This document shows, piece after piece, positions 51,893 through 61,150 of a stretch of DNA of 64,000 bases. The notes under the pieces were generated by a model that worked only from the letters and a program-made list of their open reading frames with translations, was not told the DNA's origin and searched no databases. Within the stretch, counting starts at the first letter, position 1. Every line of letters starts with the position of its first letter. Both the position numbers and the translations under genes were made by a program. The DNA comes from an uncultured Eubacteriales bacterium (lineage in GTDB: Bacteria; Bacillota; Clostridia; Oscillospirales; CAG-382). The stretch covers positions 1 to 64,000 of the forward strand of contig CAKSOW010000011.1 of the NCBI GenBank assembly GCA_934479825.1, read 5' to 3'.

Positions 51893-53683
51893 CTATTTCT
51901 TCATGCCAAACCAGGTAAGCATGTCGCTTTCCCCGCGGTTGGCAAAGGCGTTGTACGGAATCATGCGTAACACAACCTCCGAACATGACGGCTCATCAGC
52001 ATCCGCACGCGCATATAAAGCGCCCTGCTTTGTGTCGTTTAACCGATACGCCGCGACATCCAAAACATTCAGCCCGAACGTTTGATCAAAATGTACCGTC
52101 GTTTCCGGTTTGGCCAATAACAGATATTGGTGCAGATTCTCTCCGTTGTCCACACTTTCCGCACAGTAAACAACAGGCCCTGCCTGCATGCAAAGTAATC
52201 CTGCGTCTTTGACCACCTTGACGCTCGAACGAACCGCAAACGGCGTCATATCGAATTCGACCGTTATTTCATCCGTGTTCTCAAAAATCATGTAACCGTC
52301 CTTGACCTCGCGATACGGCTTGTCGGTCTGCACACCGGCGCACCAAGAGGGGAAACGCACGGCAAGATGCTTTACGCCGGTTGCCTTGATATGCACTTTT
52401 CCGTCATTCGGATAAGACGTCTGCATGACACATTGGATCTTGTCCGTGTCCAAGGTACTTGCGGCAAACTGATTGATAAACAGCGTGTCATTTTCAAATC
52501 CGTAAATATATTCCGAAAGTTTCGGCAGCAGGCGATTGATGTTGGGCGGACAGCAGGAACAGCCAAAGCATTCCACGCGCTGGGTAATCGGATAGCGTTT
52601 TGTACCGAAACAGTTGGAAAAATGATCAAGCCGTGTGATCTCCAACGGATTTTCATAGAAAAAAGACTTTCCGTCAAGCGAAACACCCGATAAAACCCCG
52701 TTATACAGCGCCCGTTCAATGGTATCGGCAAAAGAAGCACTGTTTTCAAGCCGCAGCATCCGTTCGCAGAAAAACATAAGCCCGATACCGGCACAGGTTT
52801 CGGTGTAGGCCTCTTCGTTGGGTAAATCATACGGTCTGGTAAAGACCTCGCCGACACTGCACGAACCGATGCCGCCGGTGATATACATTTTCCGCTCCGT
52901 GATATCCTTATACAGCGCGCGGCATGCCTGTTTCAGCCCTTCGTCCTGCAATTCGTATGCCAAGTCCGCCATGGCGGTATACAGATATACCGCGCGTACC
53001 GAATGCCCCAGCGCCTCGGTCTGCTCGCGGACAGGCTTATGGCTTTGGTTGTAATCACCGCGTTCATCCTCAACGCGTTTTCCGCGCTCATTGATAAAGA
53101 ACGCGGCTAAATCAAGATACTTTTTGTTTTTTGTGTATCGGTACAGACGTACAAGCGCCAGTTCAATCTCCTCATGACCCGGCGTGACAAAGGCCGCACT
53201 GTGTTCTTCGACAAACACCTTGTAGATATAATCGGCATATTTTTCCATGCAGTGTAAGAATTTTTCACGTCCGGTAGCTTCTGCATAAGCGACAGCCGCT
53301 TCAAAGAGATGTCCGGCACAGTACAGCTCATGACAGTCGCGATTTGTAAACCGTTTTTCCGGTTCGCACACGGTGAAATAGATATTGAAATAGCCGTCTG
53401 CGCCTTGATGGGCAGCGATATCGTCAATCAATTCCTCCACTTTGGCCTGCAAAGCCGCGTCGGGATGTTTGGCAAGGATGTATGCCGCCCCCTCCATCCA
53501 TTTGGCGACATCGCTGTCCCAGAAAATATTTACGTCTTTGTTTTCAAACTTGAAAGCTGTTATACGTCCCGAATCATAGAACCGGTCATATACGGCGTTG
53601 ATCGTGATTTTCCGATTCATTTCTTCTTTGGACGCAAGAAATCCTCCCGTGAGATTCACCTGTTTGAAATCAAATAATTCCAT
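51893..53683 (-). CDS. GH127 beta-L-arabinofuranosidase-like enzyme
   Basis: A 596-residue glycoside hydrolase of family 127 (DUF1680), an (alpha/alpha)6 barrel that releases L-arabinofuranose from plant glycoproteins or related glycans. The zinc site can be read: Glu and Cys in EAYTETCAGIG and the two Cys of CFGCSCCPPN, as in HypBA1 with its catalytic Cys. There is no signal peptide, so it acts on imported oligosaccharides. It is divergent from an araC gene, and if its product is L-arabinose it could feed an isomerase such as that at 1258; that link is speculative over 50 kb. Confidence 0.92.
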   Translation of the reverse strand: MELFDFKQVNLTGGFLASKEEMNRKITINAVYDRFYDSGRITAFKFENKDVNIFWDSDVAKWMEGAAYILAKHPDAALQAKVEELIDDIAAHQGADGYFNIYFTVCEPEKRFTNRDCHELYCAGHLFEAAVAYAEATGREKFLHCMEKYADYIYKVFVEEHSAAFVTPGHEEIELALVRLYRYTKNKKYLDLAAFFINERGKRVEDERGDYNQSHKPVREQTEALGHSVRAVYLYTAMADLAYELQDEGLKQACRALYKDITERKMYITGGIGSCSVGEVFTRPYDLPNEEAYTETCAGIGLMFFCERMLRLENSASFADTIERALYNGVLSGVSLDGKSFFYENPLEITRLDHFSNCFGTKRYPITQRVECFGCSCCPPNINRLLPKLSEYIYGFENDTLFINQFAASTLDTDKIQCVMQTSYPNDGKVHIKATGVKHLAVRFPSWCAGVQTDKPYREVKDGYMIFENTDEITVEFDMTPFAVRSSVKVVKDAGLLCMQAGPVVYCAESVDNGENLHQYLLLAKPETTVHFDQTFGLNVLDVAAYRLNDTKQGALYARADADEPSCSEVVLRMIPYNAFANRGESDMLTWFGMKK

Positions 53684-53708
53684 GATTGTTTGCTCCTTTT
53701 CGCACGAA

Positions 53709-53736
53709 TTTATAGGGATACTTGACTTTCACGCAA
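53709..53736 (-). promoter_or_regulatory. Weak promoter of the GH127 gene
   Basis: TTGCGT (53731-53736) and TATAAA (53709-53714) on the minus strand, spacing 16. It overlaps the divergent araC promoter, so one bound regulator could control both. Confidence 0.45.
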
Positions 53737-53750
53737 CTTTATTGTACAAT
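53722..53750 (+). promoter_or_regulatory. Promoter of the araC gene
   Basis: TTGACT (53722-53727) and TACAAT (53745-53750), spacing 17. The -10 box lies inside a perfect 14-base palindrome TTATTGTACAATAA (53739-53752), a candidate operator. Confidence 0.6.
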
Positions 53751-53804
53751 AAGTGAGACAAAAAGACAAGACGCAAAAAACGACGGAAAGTAGGAAAATC
53801 CGAC

Positions 53805-54617
53805 ATGAATCACACCCCGGATATGCTGCCGGCCCAAACCGGTTCCGATTGGTTAATCAACCCGAACGTGAGTTTTGAATATGCAGGGCTTTTTTCTTCC
53901 AAAGGGGAATGGACGCACCCCGACCGCACGGAAAAAACATTTGAAATCCTTTATATCACAAGCGGCACTGTACGCATTTGTGAGGAAGAAACGACCTATA
54001 CCGCCCCAAAAGGCTCGCTTTTGGTCTTGGAGGCCGGAAAACGGCATTATGGGATCGGAAAGGAAAGCGGCGTCAGCTTTTATTGGCTGCATTTTTTCAC
54101 GCGCGATATGCAGCTTCCGTTTCGCACGCGCTTCCTTGAAAATTTCTCCGATCCGCATCTGTTCAAAGAACTATTGCACTATGTCTTTCTGCCCACGCCG
54201 CAGAAAGCTTTGGTCAATGCACTGCTTGTGCGGCTCTTAGCGCAGATTGCCTATGCGGAAACACGGTCGGAAAGCGCCGGTAAAGCGGCAGAGGAAATCT
54301 ATGAATGGCTGCGCGTGAATGCGACAGCGCGCCTTACAGCGGCGCAGACCGCCAAGCATTTCGGCTTTTCCCCAGACCATTTGTCGCGGCTTTTGAAAAA
54401 GCAATACGGCACCGGTGCCAAAAGCGTCATCGACCGTTTTGTTTTAAACCGTGCCAAAGAGCTTTTGTCCAACACCGGCCTGTATGTCAAGGAAATTGCC
54501 TATGAATTGGAATTTGAGAACGACAAGGCTTTTATCGGTTTTTTCAAGTATCATGAGGGGCTGTATCCGGCCGAATGGCGCGACCGTTTTTACAAAATCC
54601 ATATGAACAACCGCTAA
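53805..54617 (+). CDS. AraC-family regulator of the GH127 gene
   Basis: A 270-residue regulator with a cupin-type sensor domain (~1-150, RTEKTFEILYITSGTVRICEE) and a C-terminal AraC DNA-binding domain (~170-265; LTAAQTAKHFGFSPDHLSRLLK, VKEIAYELEFENDKAFIGFFKYHEG). It is divergent from GH127 with overlapping promoters, so it most likely activates that gene in response to a sugar. Confidence 0.9.
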   Translation: MNHTPDMLPAQTGSDWLINPNVSFEYAGLFSSKGEWTHPDRTEKTFEILYITSGTVRICEEETTYTAPKGSLLVLEAGKRHYGIGKESGVSFYWLHFFTRDMQLPFRTRFLENFSDPHLFKELLHYVFLPTPQKALVNALLVRLLAQIAYAETRSESAGKAAEEIYEWLRVNATARLTAAQTAKHFGFSPDHLSRLLKKQYGTGAKSVIDRFVLNRAKELLSNTGLYVKEIAYELEFENDKAFIGFFKYHEGLYPAEWRDRFYKIHMNNR

Positions 54618-54769
54618 ACACGGCATTGTAAACTTTCAAGGTTCTGTTTTTACCGGCATTTTACATGAATTTTACGGTTTTTGGATGTTATGGCGAATCA
54701 TTCGGAGTGTTTTAACCTCATTTTCGTCAGAATAAACAGAATCGTTTACAAAATGTTTACTTGCGGGTG

Positions 54770-54798
54770 TTGCAAAACATACGTCCGGCATGTATAAT
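54770..54798 (+). promoter_or_regulatory. Promoter of the mgtC-like gene
   Basis: TTGCAA (54770-54775) and a perfect TATAAT (54793-54798), spacing 17, 34 bases before the start. Confidence 0.6.
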
Positions 54799-54832
54799 TT
54801 CTCTATTAAAAAAGAGGAGATTCTACAAGTTT

Positions 54833-55531
54833 ATGACGCAGATCACAAGTGAATTATCTTTACAGTTTGAGCTGATCGGGCGCTGTCTGTTAGCAGCTTT
54901 ATGCGGTGCGCTCATCGGTATTGAGCGTAAGAACCGGTTGAAAGAGGCCGGACTCCGCACGCATTTAATTGTGGCGCTCGGTTCGGCGCTTATGATGGAA
55001 GTTTCCAAGTACGGCTTTTTCGATGTGCTTCGCTACGGCGCGCAGATCGGCGTGGAAGTAAAGCTTGACCCGTCGCGTGTGGCGGCGTCGATCATCACGG
55101 GAATCGGCTTTTTGGGAGCCGGAACGATTTTCGTGCGCAAGCAGGTCATCAACGGTCTTACCACGGCAGCCGGCCTTTGGACGACTTCCGGAATCGGCAT
55201 GGCAATCGGGGCAGGCATGTACATTGTCGGGGTAACGATTACATTATTCCAGTTTATCATTCAGATCATCTTACATAAAAATCTGAAACTGTTACGTGCG
55301 CCCTCATCGGATTTTGTGGTATTACGTGCCGACAACGAACCGGATATTGTGAAAAAGGTAACGGCGGCATTCCGGGAGCACGATGTAGAAATACAGTCGG
55401 TGAAATATGAAAAGTTATCGGACAAAGCGGTTGAAATGGAATGCTTTGTCAAGTTTCCGAAAGCCTACACACCGGTTATGGCGGCGGAGGATCTAGGGGC
55501 GTATGACTTTATTCAGAGTATTGAGACATAA
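54833..55531 (+). CDS. MgtC/SapB-family membrane protein
   Basis: A 232-residue membrane protein with four to five helices and the family motifs LCGALIGIERKNRLKEAGLRTH and IITGIGFLGAGTIF...GLTTAAGLW. A soluble C-terminal ACT-like domain (~155-230, DIVKKVTAAFREHDVEIQSV) follows. MgtC proteins are tied to growth at low magnesium and to F-ATPase control in pathogens; the function in commensals is not known. ATG 54833 is preceded by GAGGAGA at 12 bases. It is a single-gene unit with its own promoter and terminator. Confidence 0.9.
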   Translation: MTQITSELSLQFELIGRCLLAALCGALIGIERKNRLKEAGLRTHLIVALGSALMMEVSKYGFFDVLRYGAQIGVEVKLDPSRVAASIITGIGFLGAGTIFVRKQVINGLTTAAGLWTTSGIGMAIGAGMYIVGVTITLFQFIIQIILHKNLKLLRAPSSDFVVLRADNEPDIVKKVTAAFREHDVEIQSVKYEKLSDKAVEMECFVKFPKAYTPVMAAEDLGAYDFIQSIET

Positions 55532-55533
55532 AT

Positions 55534-55567
55534 AAAAGACTGCGGTTGCAAGCAACCGCAGTCTTTT
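55534..55567 (+). terminator. Terminator of the mgtC-like gene
   Basis: AAAAGACTGCGGTTGC and GCAACCGCAGTCTTTT form a perfect 16-base-pair stem with two loop bases, starting directly after the stop. Confidence 0.85.
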
Positions 55568-55822
55568 GCTTTTCCCGAAAAGCAGAAAAAGAACGTAAAA
55601 ACGTCCCTTATTTGCTTTTCGCGAAACGAAAAGCACCCAAAACCGTCCCTTAGGGAAATTTTCAGGAAAAGAAAAATTTCCTTAAGAGCCCCTATCCGGG
55701 CTTTCCGGAAAAGAAAGGCATGCCCTTTTGTTTCTTTTCGCAAAAAGAAAAACGAAGAGCCGCCCTTTTCAGGGCGGCTCCCTCACGCTGCGCGTGAGAA
55801 TCGGCAGGCGGCTGCGCCGCAT
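55568..55822. repeat. Solo arm R4 of the repeat family
   Basis: About 255 bases matching only the right arm of R1-R3: CGTAAAAACGTCCC, GGGCTTTCCGGAAAAGAAAGGC, CTTTTCGCAAAAAGAAAAACG, the TCACGC/GCGTGA hairpin with GAGAATCGGCAGGCGGC, and the final GCGCCGC. The core and the other arm are missing. It lies directly against the stop codon of the V-ATPase subunit D gene. Confidence 0.75.
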
Positions 55823-55823
55823 T

Positions 55824-56450
55824 TTATTCCGATTGCCCGGATTTTTCTTCTTCCGCCGATTTCAATAACTTCAAACGCGAAAAATCTTCGCGTTCCTTTT
55901 CGTCAAGTGCCTCGGTAATAAATTTGATCCGTGCCACAAGCGTCGGAATCTGAACATTGGACAGTGCATTGGCTCGTTTTTGTGTTTTTTTGACCGCATC
56001 GGCTAACCGGCATACGTCGGTCTCCACGGCGGCAAGCTTTACCGCAAGCGCTTTGGCTTTGTTGAACTGCTCGTAGGCTTTGTCCAAATAGGCGTTGGTG
56101 CAGTCAAACCCAAAATACGGAAACGACGGCTGTTCCTTGTACCGGATATCCGGTAACTCCACCCCCATCACACTGTGCGCGGAAAGCTCCAATCCGTCGT
56201 CCTCCGGTACGCTCATGGCAAATGTTCCGCAGCGTCCTAAGGTCATTTCCGCACAGCGCAGACTGTTGTAGGCCTCGGAAAACGCCTCGTCCGTTTCAGC
56301 CCGTATGGTTTTTGCGTCGGCGGCCAGCGATAAAAGCTCTTTTATGAGAATGTTTTTCTTCCGATCCATTAACTCATAACCGAGCCGCGCAAGCTTTAAC
56401 GATTTCTGCGCCGCCATTAAATTGCTTTTTGTCGGAACGATTCCTGCCAT
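55824..56450 (-). CDS. ntpD: V-type ATP synthase subunit D
   Basis: A 208-residue central-stalk subunit: a long coiled-coil protein with the N-terminal MAGIVPTKSNLMAAQKSLKLA and the C-terminal helix TQKRANALSNVQIPTLVARIKFI that enters the A3B3 ring. Its strong helical pattern and length are normal. It is separated from subunit B by the DUF368 gene. Confidence 0.93.
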   Translation of the reverse strand: MAGIVPTKSNLMAAQKSLKLARLGYELMDRKKNILIKELLSLAADAKTIRAETDEAFSEAYNSLRCAEMTLGRCGTFAMSVPEDDGLELSAHSVMGVELPDIRYKEQPSFPYFGFDCTNAYLDKAYEQFNKAKALAVKLAAVETDVCRLADAVKKTQKRANALSNVQIPTLVARIKFITEALDEKEREDFSRLKLLKSAEEEKSGQSE

Positions 56451-56492
56451 GGCTTTTCCTCCTGCCTGTAAAACTATTTTCCGGAATGCCGG

Positions 56493-57305
56493 TCAAGCGT
56501 TTTTATCCACTTCAATTAACGACAGCAAATACGCAATCACTGCGCCGACCGCAAGAGCCGCGATGTTGGCGATACAGCCCGTGACGCTTGTGAAACTGTC
56601 AAACGGAATAATAACGATTGTCGCGGCAAGTACAACGCCTGCTACTGCATGGAATGCAATCGAATAGTGCGTTTCAAAAAGCCGGTCAACCAACTTTGAA
56701 AACGTGATGAGCACGATAATAACTGCCGCAAATCCCGGAAGCATGACTGAAAAATCCAACTTTCCGATTCCGGCCACAAACGGCTCATAGAGCCCGAGCG
56801 GCATCAATAAGGTCGAAAAGCTCATGCCCGGCACAATGATGCTGACCGCCATGCATACGCCGCAAAAGATGTACCAGCCGACATTCGGCACGATCGACAC
56901 CTTGAACATATGTACGCCGATCAGTACGGCAAACGCCAGAATTGCCGCCGTGCCGAAAGAGATCCACGAGTACCGGTTTCTGCCCTCTTTCCCGGCTTCT
57001 TTCAAAAGAGACGGAAATTCGCCGGCAATAAGCCCGATAAACAGACAGGTGGAAACTGCCTCGTATTCGGTCAAGAAAAATTCCAGAATGCGCGCTACCA
57101 CGACAAAGCCGATGGCAACACCCAAGAACACCGGCAAGACCATGGATGCATATTTTTTAAAACTGCGTTTCGGATGTGAAAGAAATTCGATGATCGGCTT
57201 GTAAAGTCCGAACATGACGCATAAAACGCCTCCGGAAATTCCCGGAAGTACAGCGCCTAACCCTACAAGCGCCCCGACAAGAACACGCGTTAAAAACGTA
57301 AGCAT
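56493..57305 (-). CDS. DUF368 membrane protein (polyprenyl-phosphate carrier family, PopT type)
   Basis: A 270-residue protein with about eight membrane helices and the DUF368 marks GLGAVLPGISGGVLCVMFGLY and VSIIVPGMSFSTLLMPLGLYEPF, an inverted-repeat pair with PG(I/M)S. Members of this family were shown to help return undecaprenyl phosphate across the membrane. It is inserted between V-ATPase subunits B and D on the same strand (gaps 61 and 42 bases), which is unusual and may tie it to ion-gradient use. Confidence 0.9.
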   Translation of the reverse strand: MLTFLTRVLVGALVGLGAVLPGISGGVLCVMFGLYKPIIEFLSHPKRSFKKYASMVLPVFLGVAIGFVVVARILEFFLTEYEAVSTCLFIGLIAGEFPSLLKEAGKEGRNRYSWISFGTAAILAFAVLIGVHMFKVSIVPNVGWYIFCGVCMAVSIIVPGMSFSTLLMPLGLYEPFVAGIGKLDFSVMLPGFAAVIIVLITFSKLVDRLFETHYSIAFHAVAGVVLAATIVIIPFDSFTSVTGCIANIAALAVGAVIAYLLSLIEVDKNA

Positions 57306-57366
57306 AAGGTACCCCTTTCATCAAGCGACATTTTTTAGCTGCCGTTCAACCGATTGCGGCCATTCT

Positions 57367-58743
57367 CTAATTTTCTGTTCCCTTGTAATACTTGTCGAGG
57401 ATCTTGCTGTTGACGCGGTCAAGCATGCGCCGTGGCAGCATCGAAAGAAGCTCCCAGCCAAGATCCAGCGTCTGTTCCAACGTTCTGTTTTCGGTGAAAG
57501 CCTGCTTGACAAACCGATTTTCAAACGCCTCGCCAAACTTCATTAAAAGCTTGTCGTCTGCCGACAGTTCATCTTCTCCGATGACCGACGCTAACGACCG
57601 CGCCTCGCCCACCGCCGAATAGCTCGACATGAGCTGATTGGCAAGCGGCATGTGATCCTCCCGCGTGTAGCCGCCGCCGATGCAATCTTTCATCAGACGC
57701 GAAAGACTGGGCAGGACTCCGATAGGCGGATAAATGCCTTTGGCATCCAATTCACGGTCAAGAACGATCTGTCCCTCGGTGATATAACCGGTAAGGTCGG
57801 GAATCGGATGCGTGATATCGTCGTTGGGCATGGTCAGAATCGGAATCTGCGTGACCGAACCTTTTTTACCGGCAAGCATGCCGGCCCGTTCGTATAACGA
57901 CGCAAAATCCGAATACAGGTAGCCCGGAAAGCCTTTACGTCCGGGAATATCCCCCTTGGAGGAGCTGAATTCACGAAGTGCTTCGGCATAGGCCGTCATA
58001 TCGGTTAAAATGACGAGAATGTTCATGCCGAGGTCAAAAGCCAGATATTCAGCAGCCGTCAGCGCACAGCGCGGCGTGATGATACGCTCAATGATCGGGT
58101 CGTTCGACAGATTTAAGAACATGACGACTTTTCCGTTGGAATTGGCGTCTTCAAAGGATTTGCGGAAATATTGCGCCACGTCGTTCTTGACGCCCATAGC
58201 GGCAAAGACAATGGCGAAATCCTCTCCGTCGGAAACCGTGGCTTGCTTGGCAATCTGCGCGGCAAGCTCATTGTGTTTCATACCGTAACCGGAGAAAATC
58301 GGCAGTTTTTGGCCGCGTACAAGAGTGGCGAGCGCGTCGATGGCGGAAATGCCGGTCTGGATGAAATTGCGCGGATATTCACGCGAAACGGGATTGATCG
58401 GTGCACCGTTCACATCGCGCACCACGTCGGGATAGATCTCGCCGAGTCCGTCGATCGGGCGGCCGAGACCGTCAAATACGCGTCCCAAAATTTCAGGGGA
58501 AAGGGCAAGTTCCAGCGGAGCGCCCTCGAAAACCGTCTGAATGTCAGAGGCATTGATGCCGCGCGAACCCTCGAAAACCTGCAAGGTCACGCTGTCGCCC
58601 TCAATTTTGACAACGCGTCCGGTGCGCTTTGTGCCATCCGGCAGACAAAGCGTCGCCACTTCGTCAAAAGAGGCTTCGCCGGCTCCGTCTACCGTTACAA
58701 GCGAACCGTTGATCTGTTCGGCTCTCAAATGAATCAGCTTCAT
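57367..58743 (-). CDS. ntpB: V-type ATP synthase subunit B
   Basis: A 458-residue non-catalytic nucleotide-binding subunit. It has the B-subunit pattern LPIFSGYGMKHNELAAQIAKQ in place of a Walker A, DMTAYAEALREFSSSKGDIPGRKGFPGYLYSDFASLYERAG and PNDDITHPIPDLTGYITEGQ. Its start overlaps the stop of subunit A (ATGA). Confidence 0.96.
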   Translation of the reverse strand: MKLIHLRAEQINGSLVTVDGAGEASFDEVATLCLPDGTKRTGRVVKIEGDSVTLQVFEGSRGINASDIQTVFEGAPLELALSPEILGRVFDGLGRPIDGLGEIYPDVVRDVNGAPINPVSREYPRNFIQTGISAIDALATLVRGQKLPIFSGYGMKHNELAAQIAKQATVSDGEDFAIVFAAMGVKNDVAQYFRKSFEDANSNGKVVMFLNLSNDPIIERIITPRCALTAAEYLAFDLGMNILVILTDMTAYAEALREFSSSKGDIPGRKGFPGYLYSDFASLYERAGMLAGKKGSVTQIPILTMPNDDITHPIPDLTGYITEGQIVLDRELDAKGIYPPIGVLPSLSRLMKDCIGGGYTREDHMPLANQLMSSYSAVGEARSLASVIGEDELSADDKLLMKFGEAFENRFVKQAFTENRTLEQTLDLGWELLSMLPRRMLDRVNSKILDKYYKGTEN

Positions 58744-60530
58744 GCCCTGTCACCTCTTTCTGCGATGAGCGCGCCGATCTTTGTATCGATCTCTGCGGAA
58801 TAGCTGTCGATAAGCGACAGATCCTCTTCCGGAACATCGTGTTTCATGGCGATGAGTTTTTCGGAAAGTCCGAGTTTCAGAAGTTCGGACATGGGAATCT
58901 GCAAGGCCACCGCGTCGCGCATCTTATGATAATACTGCAAAATGACTTTCATCATGGCAAACTGTTTGTTTAATGGCACAAACGCGTCGTTTTTGCCGAA
59001 ATATTCCTGTTGGAGGAATCCGGCGCGAATGACATGCGCCACTTCAATGACAAGCTTCTGGTCGTCCGGCAGGACGTCCGCGCCGATGAGCTTGACAATT
59101 TCCATAAGCTTGTTTTCTTCCATCAGAACCGCACAAAGTTCCTCGCGGAGCGACAAAAACATCGGGTCTACGTTCTCTCTGTACCAGGCCGAAAAGTCCG
59201 GTACATATTCGCTGTATGAGTCGTTCCAGTTGATAGCCGGAAAATGTCTTGCATAGGCAAGATTTTTGTCAAGCGCCCAGAAACAGCGGATAAAACGCTT
59301 GGTGTTCTGCGTGACCGGCTCGGAAAAGTCCGACCCCTGCGGGCTGACTGCGCCGATAATGCTGACCGAACCGCCTTTTCCCGACAGCGTTTCCACGCGT
59401 CCGGCGCGCTCGTAGAATTCGGCAAGGCGGCTTGGCAGATAGGCCGGGAACCCCTCGTCCGCCGGCATTTCCTCCAAGCGTCCCGAAATTTCACGCAAAG
59501 CCTCCGCCCAACGCGATGTCGAGTCTGCCATGATAGCGGTATCATAGCCCATGTCGCGGTAATATTCGGCAAGTGTGATGCCGGTATAGATTGACGCTTC
59601 GCGCGCCGCCACAGGCATATTGGAAGTGTTGGCAATCAACACGGTACGATCCAAAAGCGGATTGCCGGTCTTCGGGTCGATCAACTCGGAAAATTCCGTC
59701 AACACCTGCGTCATTTCGTTGCCGCGTTCGCCGCAGCCGACATAGATGATAATATCCGCGTCGCACCACTTGGCAAGCTGGTGCTGGGTTGTGGTCTTGC
59801 CCGTACCGAAACCGCCCGGAATGGCAGCTGCGCCTCCTTTGGCAAGCGGAAAGAGCGTATCAATGACACGCTGTCCGGTGACAAGCGGTGTATCCGACGG
59901 CAGCCGTTTGGCAATGGGGCGCGGATTGCGGATCGGCCAGCGTTGGGCAAGCGTAATATCGTGCAAAGCCCCGTTTGCGTCGCGCAGTTTCAATATCGTG
60001 TCGTTTACCGTATATGCCCCGTCCGGCGCTGTCCATTCGACCTTTCCCGAAAGGGTAGGCGTCAGCATGGCTCTATGGGTAATGACCGCCGTTTCGGGTA
60101 CGGTAGCGAAAATTTCGCCGCCCGAAAGACTGTCGCCGGCTTTTACGGTAAGCGTGGTTTGCCATTTTTTGTCCGGATCAAGCGCGGCAAGGCTTGCGCC
60201 GCGCCCGATAAAGGCACCGAAGCTTTTTTCCACGTCGCGAAGCGGACGTTCGATTCCGTCGAAAATGTTGCCCATGATTCCCGGGCCTAACGTCACGCTG
60301 AGCGAAGAACCCGTTCCGACGACCGGTTCTCCGGCGCGGAGCGAAGTGGTCTCTTCGTAAACCTGAATTGTGGTCACATCGCGTTCAATGCGGATCACTT
60401 CGCCGATCAGACGAAGCTTTCCCACATAGACCATTTCGAGCATGCCAAGCCCTGTGCGGCCTTTGACGGTAACGACCGGGCCATTGATCCCATATATCAC
60501 GTTTTGCGTTTTCTGTTGGTTTTGCGTCAC
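58740..60530 (-). CDS. ntpA: V-type ATP synthase subunit A (catalytic)
   Basis: A 596-residue catalytic subunit. The P-loop is GGFGTGKTTTQHQLAKW, the usual GAFGAGKTV changed at a few positions; the catalytic Glu is in CGERGNEMTQVL, and the A-specific bulge domain (about 105-190) is present. The start is taken as the GTG at 60530, since AAGGAG lies 8 bases upstream; the GTG at 60539 would leave no spacing. Confidence 0.95.
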   Translation of the reverse strand: MTQNQQKTQNVIYGINGPVVTVKGRTGLGMLEMVYVGKLRLIGEVIRIERDVTTIQVYEETTSLRAGEPVVGTGSSLSVTLGPGIMGNIFDGIERPLRDVEKSFGAFIGRGASLAALDPDKKWQTTLTVKAGDSLSGGEIFATVPETAVITHRAMLTPTLSGKVEWTAPDGAYTVNDTILKLRDANGALHDITLAQRWPIRNPRPIAKRLPSDTPLVTGQRVIDTLFPLAKGGAAAIPGGFGTGKTTTQHQLAKWCDADIIIYVGCGERGNEMTQVLTEFSELIDPKTGNPLLDRTVLIANTSNMPVAAREASIYTGITLAEYYRDMGYDTAIMADSTSRWAEALREISGRLEEMPADEGFPAYLPSRLAEFYERAGRVETLSGKGGSVSIIGAVSPQGSDFSEPVTQNTKRFIRCFWALDKNLAYARHFPAINWNDSYSEYVPDFSAWYRENVDPMFLSLREELCAVLMEENKLMEIVKLIGADVLPDDQKLVIEVAHVIRAGFLQQEYFGKNDAFVPLNKQFAMMKVILQYYHKMRDAVALQIPMSELLKLGLSEKLIAMKHDVPEEDLSLIDSYSAEIDTKIGALIAERGDRA

Positions 60531-60535
60531 CGTTC

Positions 60536-61135
60536 TCACTCCTTGAATCCCAGTCCGCTGTTTTGGATAAACGCCTTTTTCTGCGCTTCAAAACGGGCGT
60601 CAAGCGTATCGTCCGCCATGACGGCGGCGTCTGTAAAGCATACCTTGATGCCGCCGAAATGTATCGTATCGTCCGTTTCAAAGGCAACGTCCCTGCCAAA
60701 CGCGTTTATAAGCATTTCTTGATACACACTGTCGCACGCGCGCAGATAGATTACGACGTTTCCTTGGTATAAGTCTTTTGCCGACGCGGCGCTTTTTTCC
60801 AAAAAAGCACCGTAATGTTCGGACGCGGCAAATTTTCTTATTTCCTCTGCCGCCGTCGCAAAGACCTCATCAGTCACTTTGTGCCGCAGTGCCGCCAGAG
60901 CCGCCTTATGATCGGCTTCAAGAACCGTTGCTTTCTGGTTGGCGTCAAGACGCTGTTTTTCCAGTTCGTAGCTTATCTGATTTTCATATTTCTTTTTAAT
61001 TTCCGCTTCCAGAGCGGCTACTTTTTCCGTATACAGATCTTCGGCGGATTGCTTTAAACGTTCACATTCACGCTGTGCCTGTTTTTCAATACTGCCTACG
61101 ATAAGACCGGTGCTTTCATCGATCCTGTTTTCCAA
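60536..61135 (-). CDS. ntpE: V-type ATP synthase subunit E
   Basis: A 199-residue peripheral-stalk subunit: long N-terminal helix (QAQRECERLKQSAEDLYTEKV) and a C-terminal alpha/beta domain ending DDTLDARFEAQKKAFIQNSG. It starts with TTG at 61135, with AAAGGAG at 8 bases. Gaps to the neighbours are 5 and 15 bases. Confidence 0.88.
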   Translation of the reverse strand: MENRIDESTGLIVGSIEKQAQRECERLKQSAEDLYTEKVAALEAEIKKKYENQISYELEKQRLDANQKATVLEADHKAALAALRHKVTDEVFATAAEEIRKFAASEHYGAFLEKSAASAKDLYQGNVVIYLRACDSVYQEMLINAFGRDVAFETDDTIHFGGIKVCFTDAAVMADDTLDARFEAQKKAFIQNSGLGFKE

Positions 61136-61150
61136 ATTTTCCGCTCCTTT

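Noticed and set aside
59746..60360. Plus-strand frame of 204 codons opposite V-ATPase subunit A
   Set aside because: High-GC third-position shadow of a certain gene; no ribosome binding site and no recognisable protein pattern.
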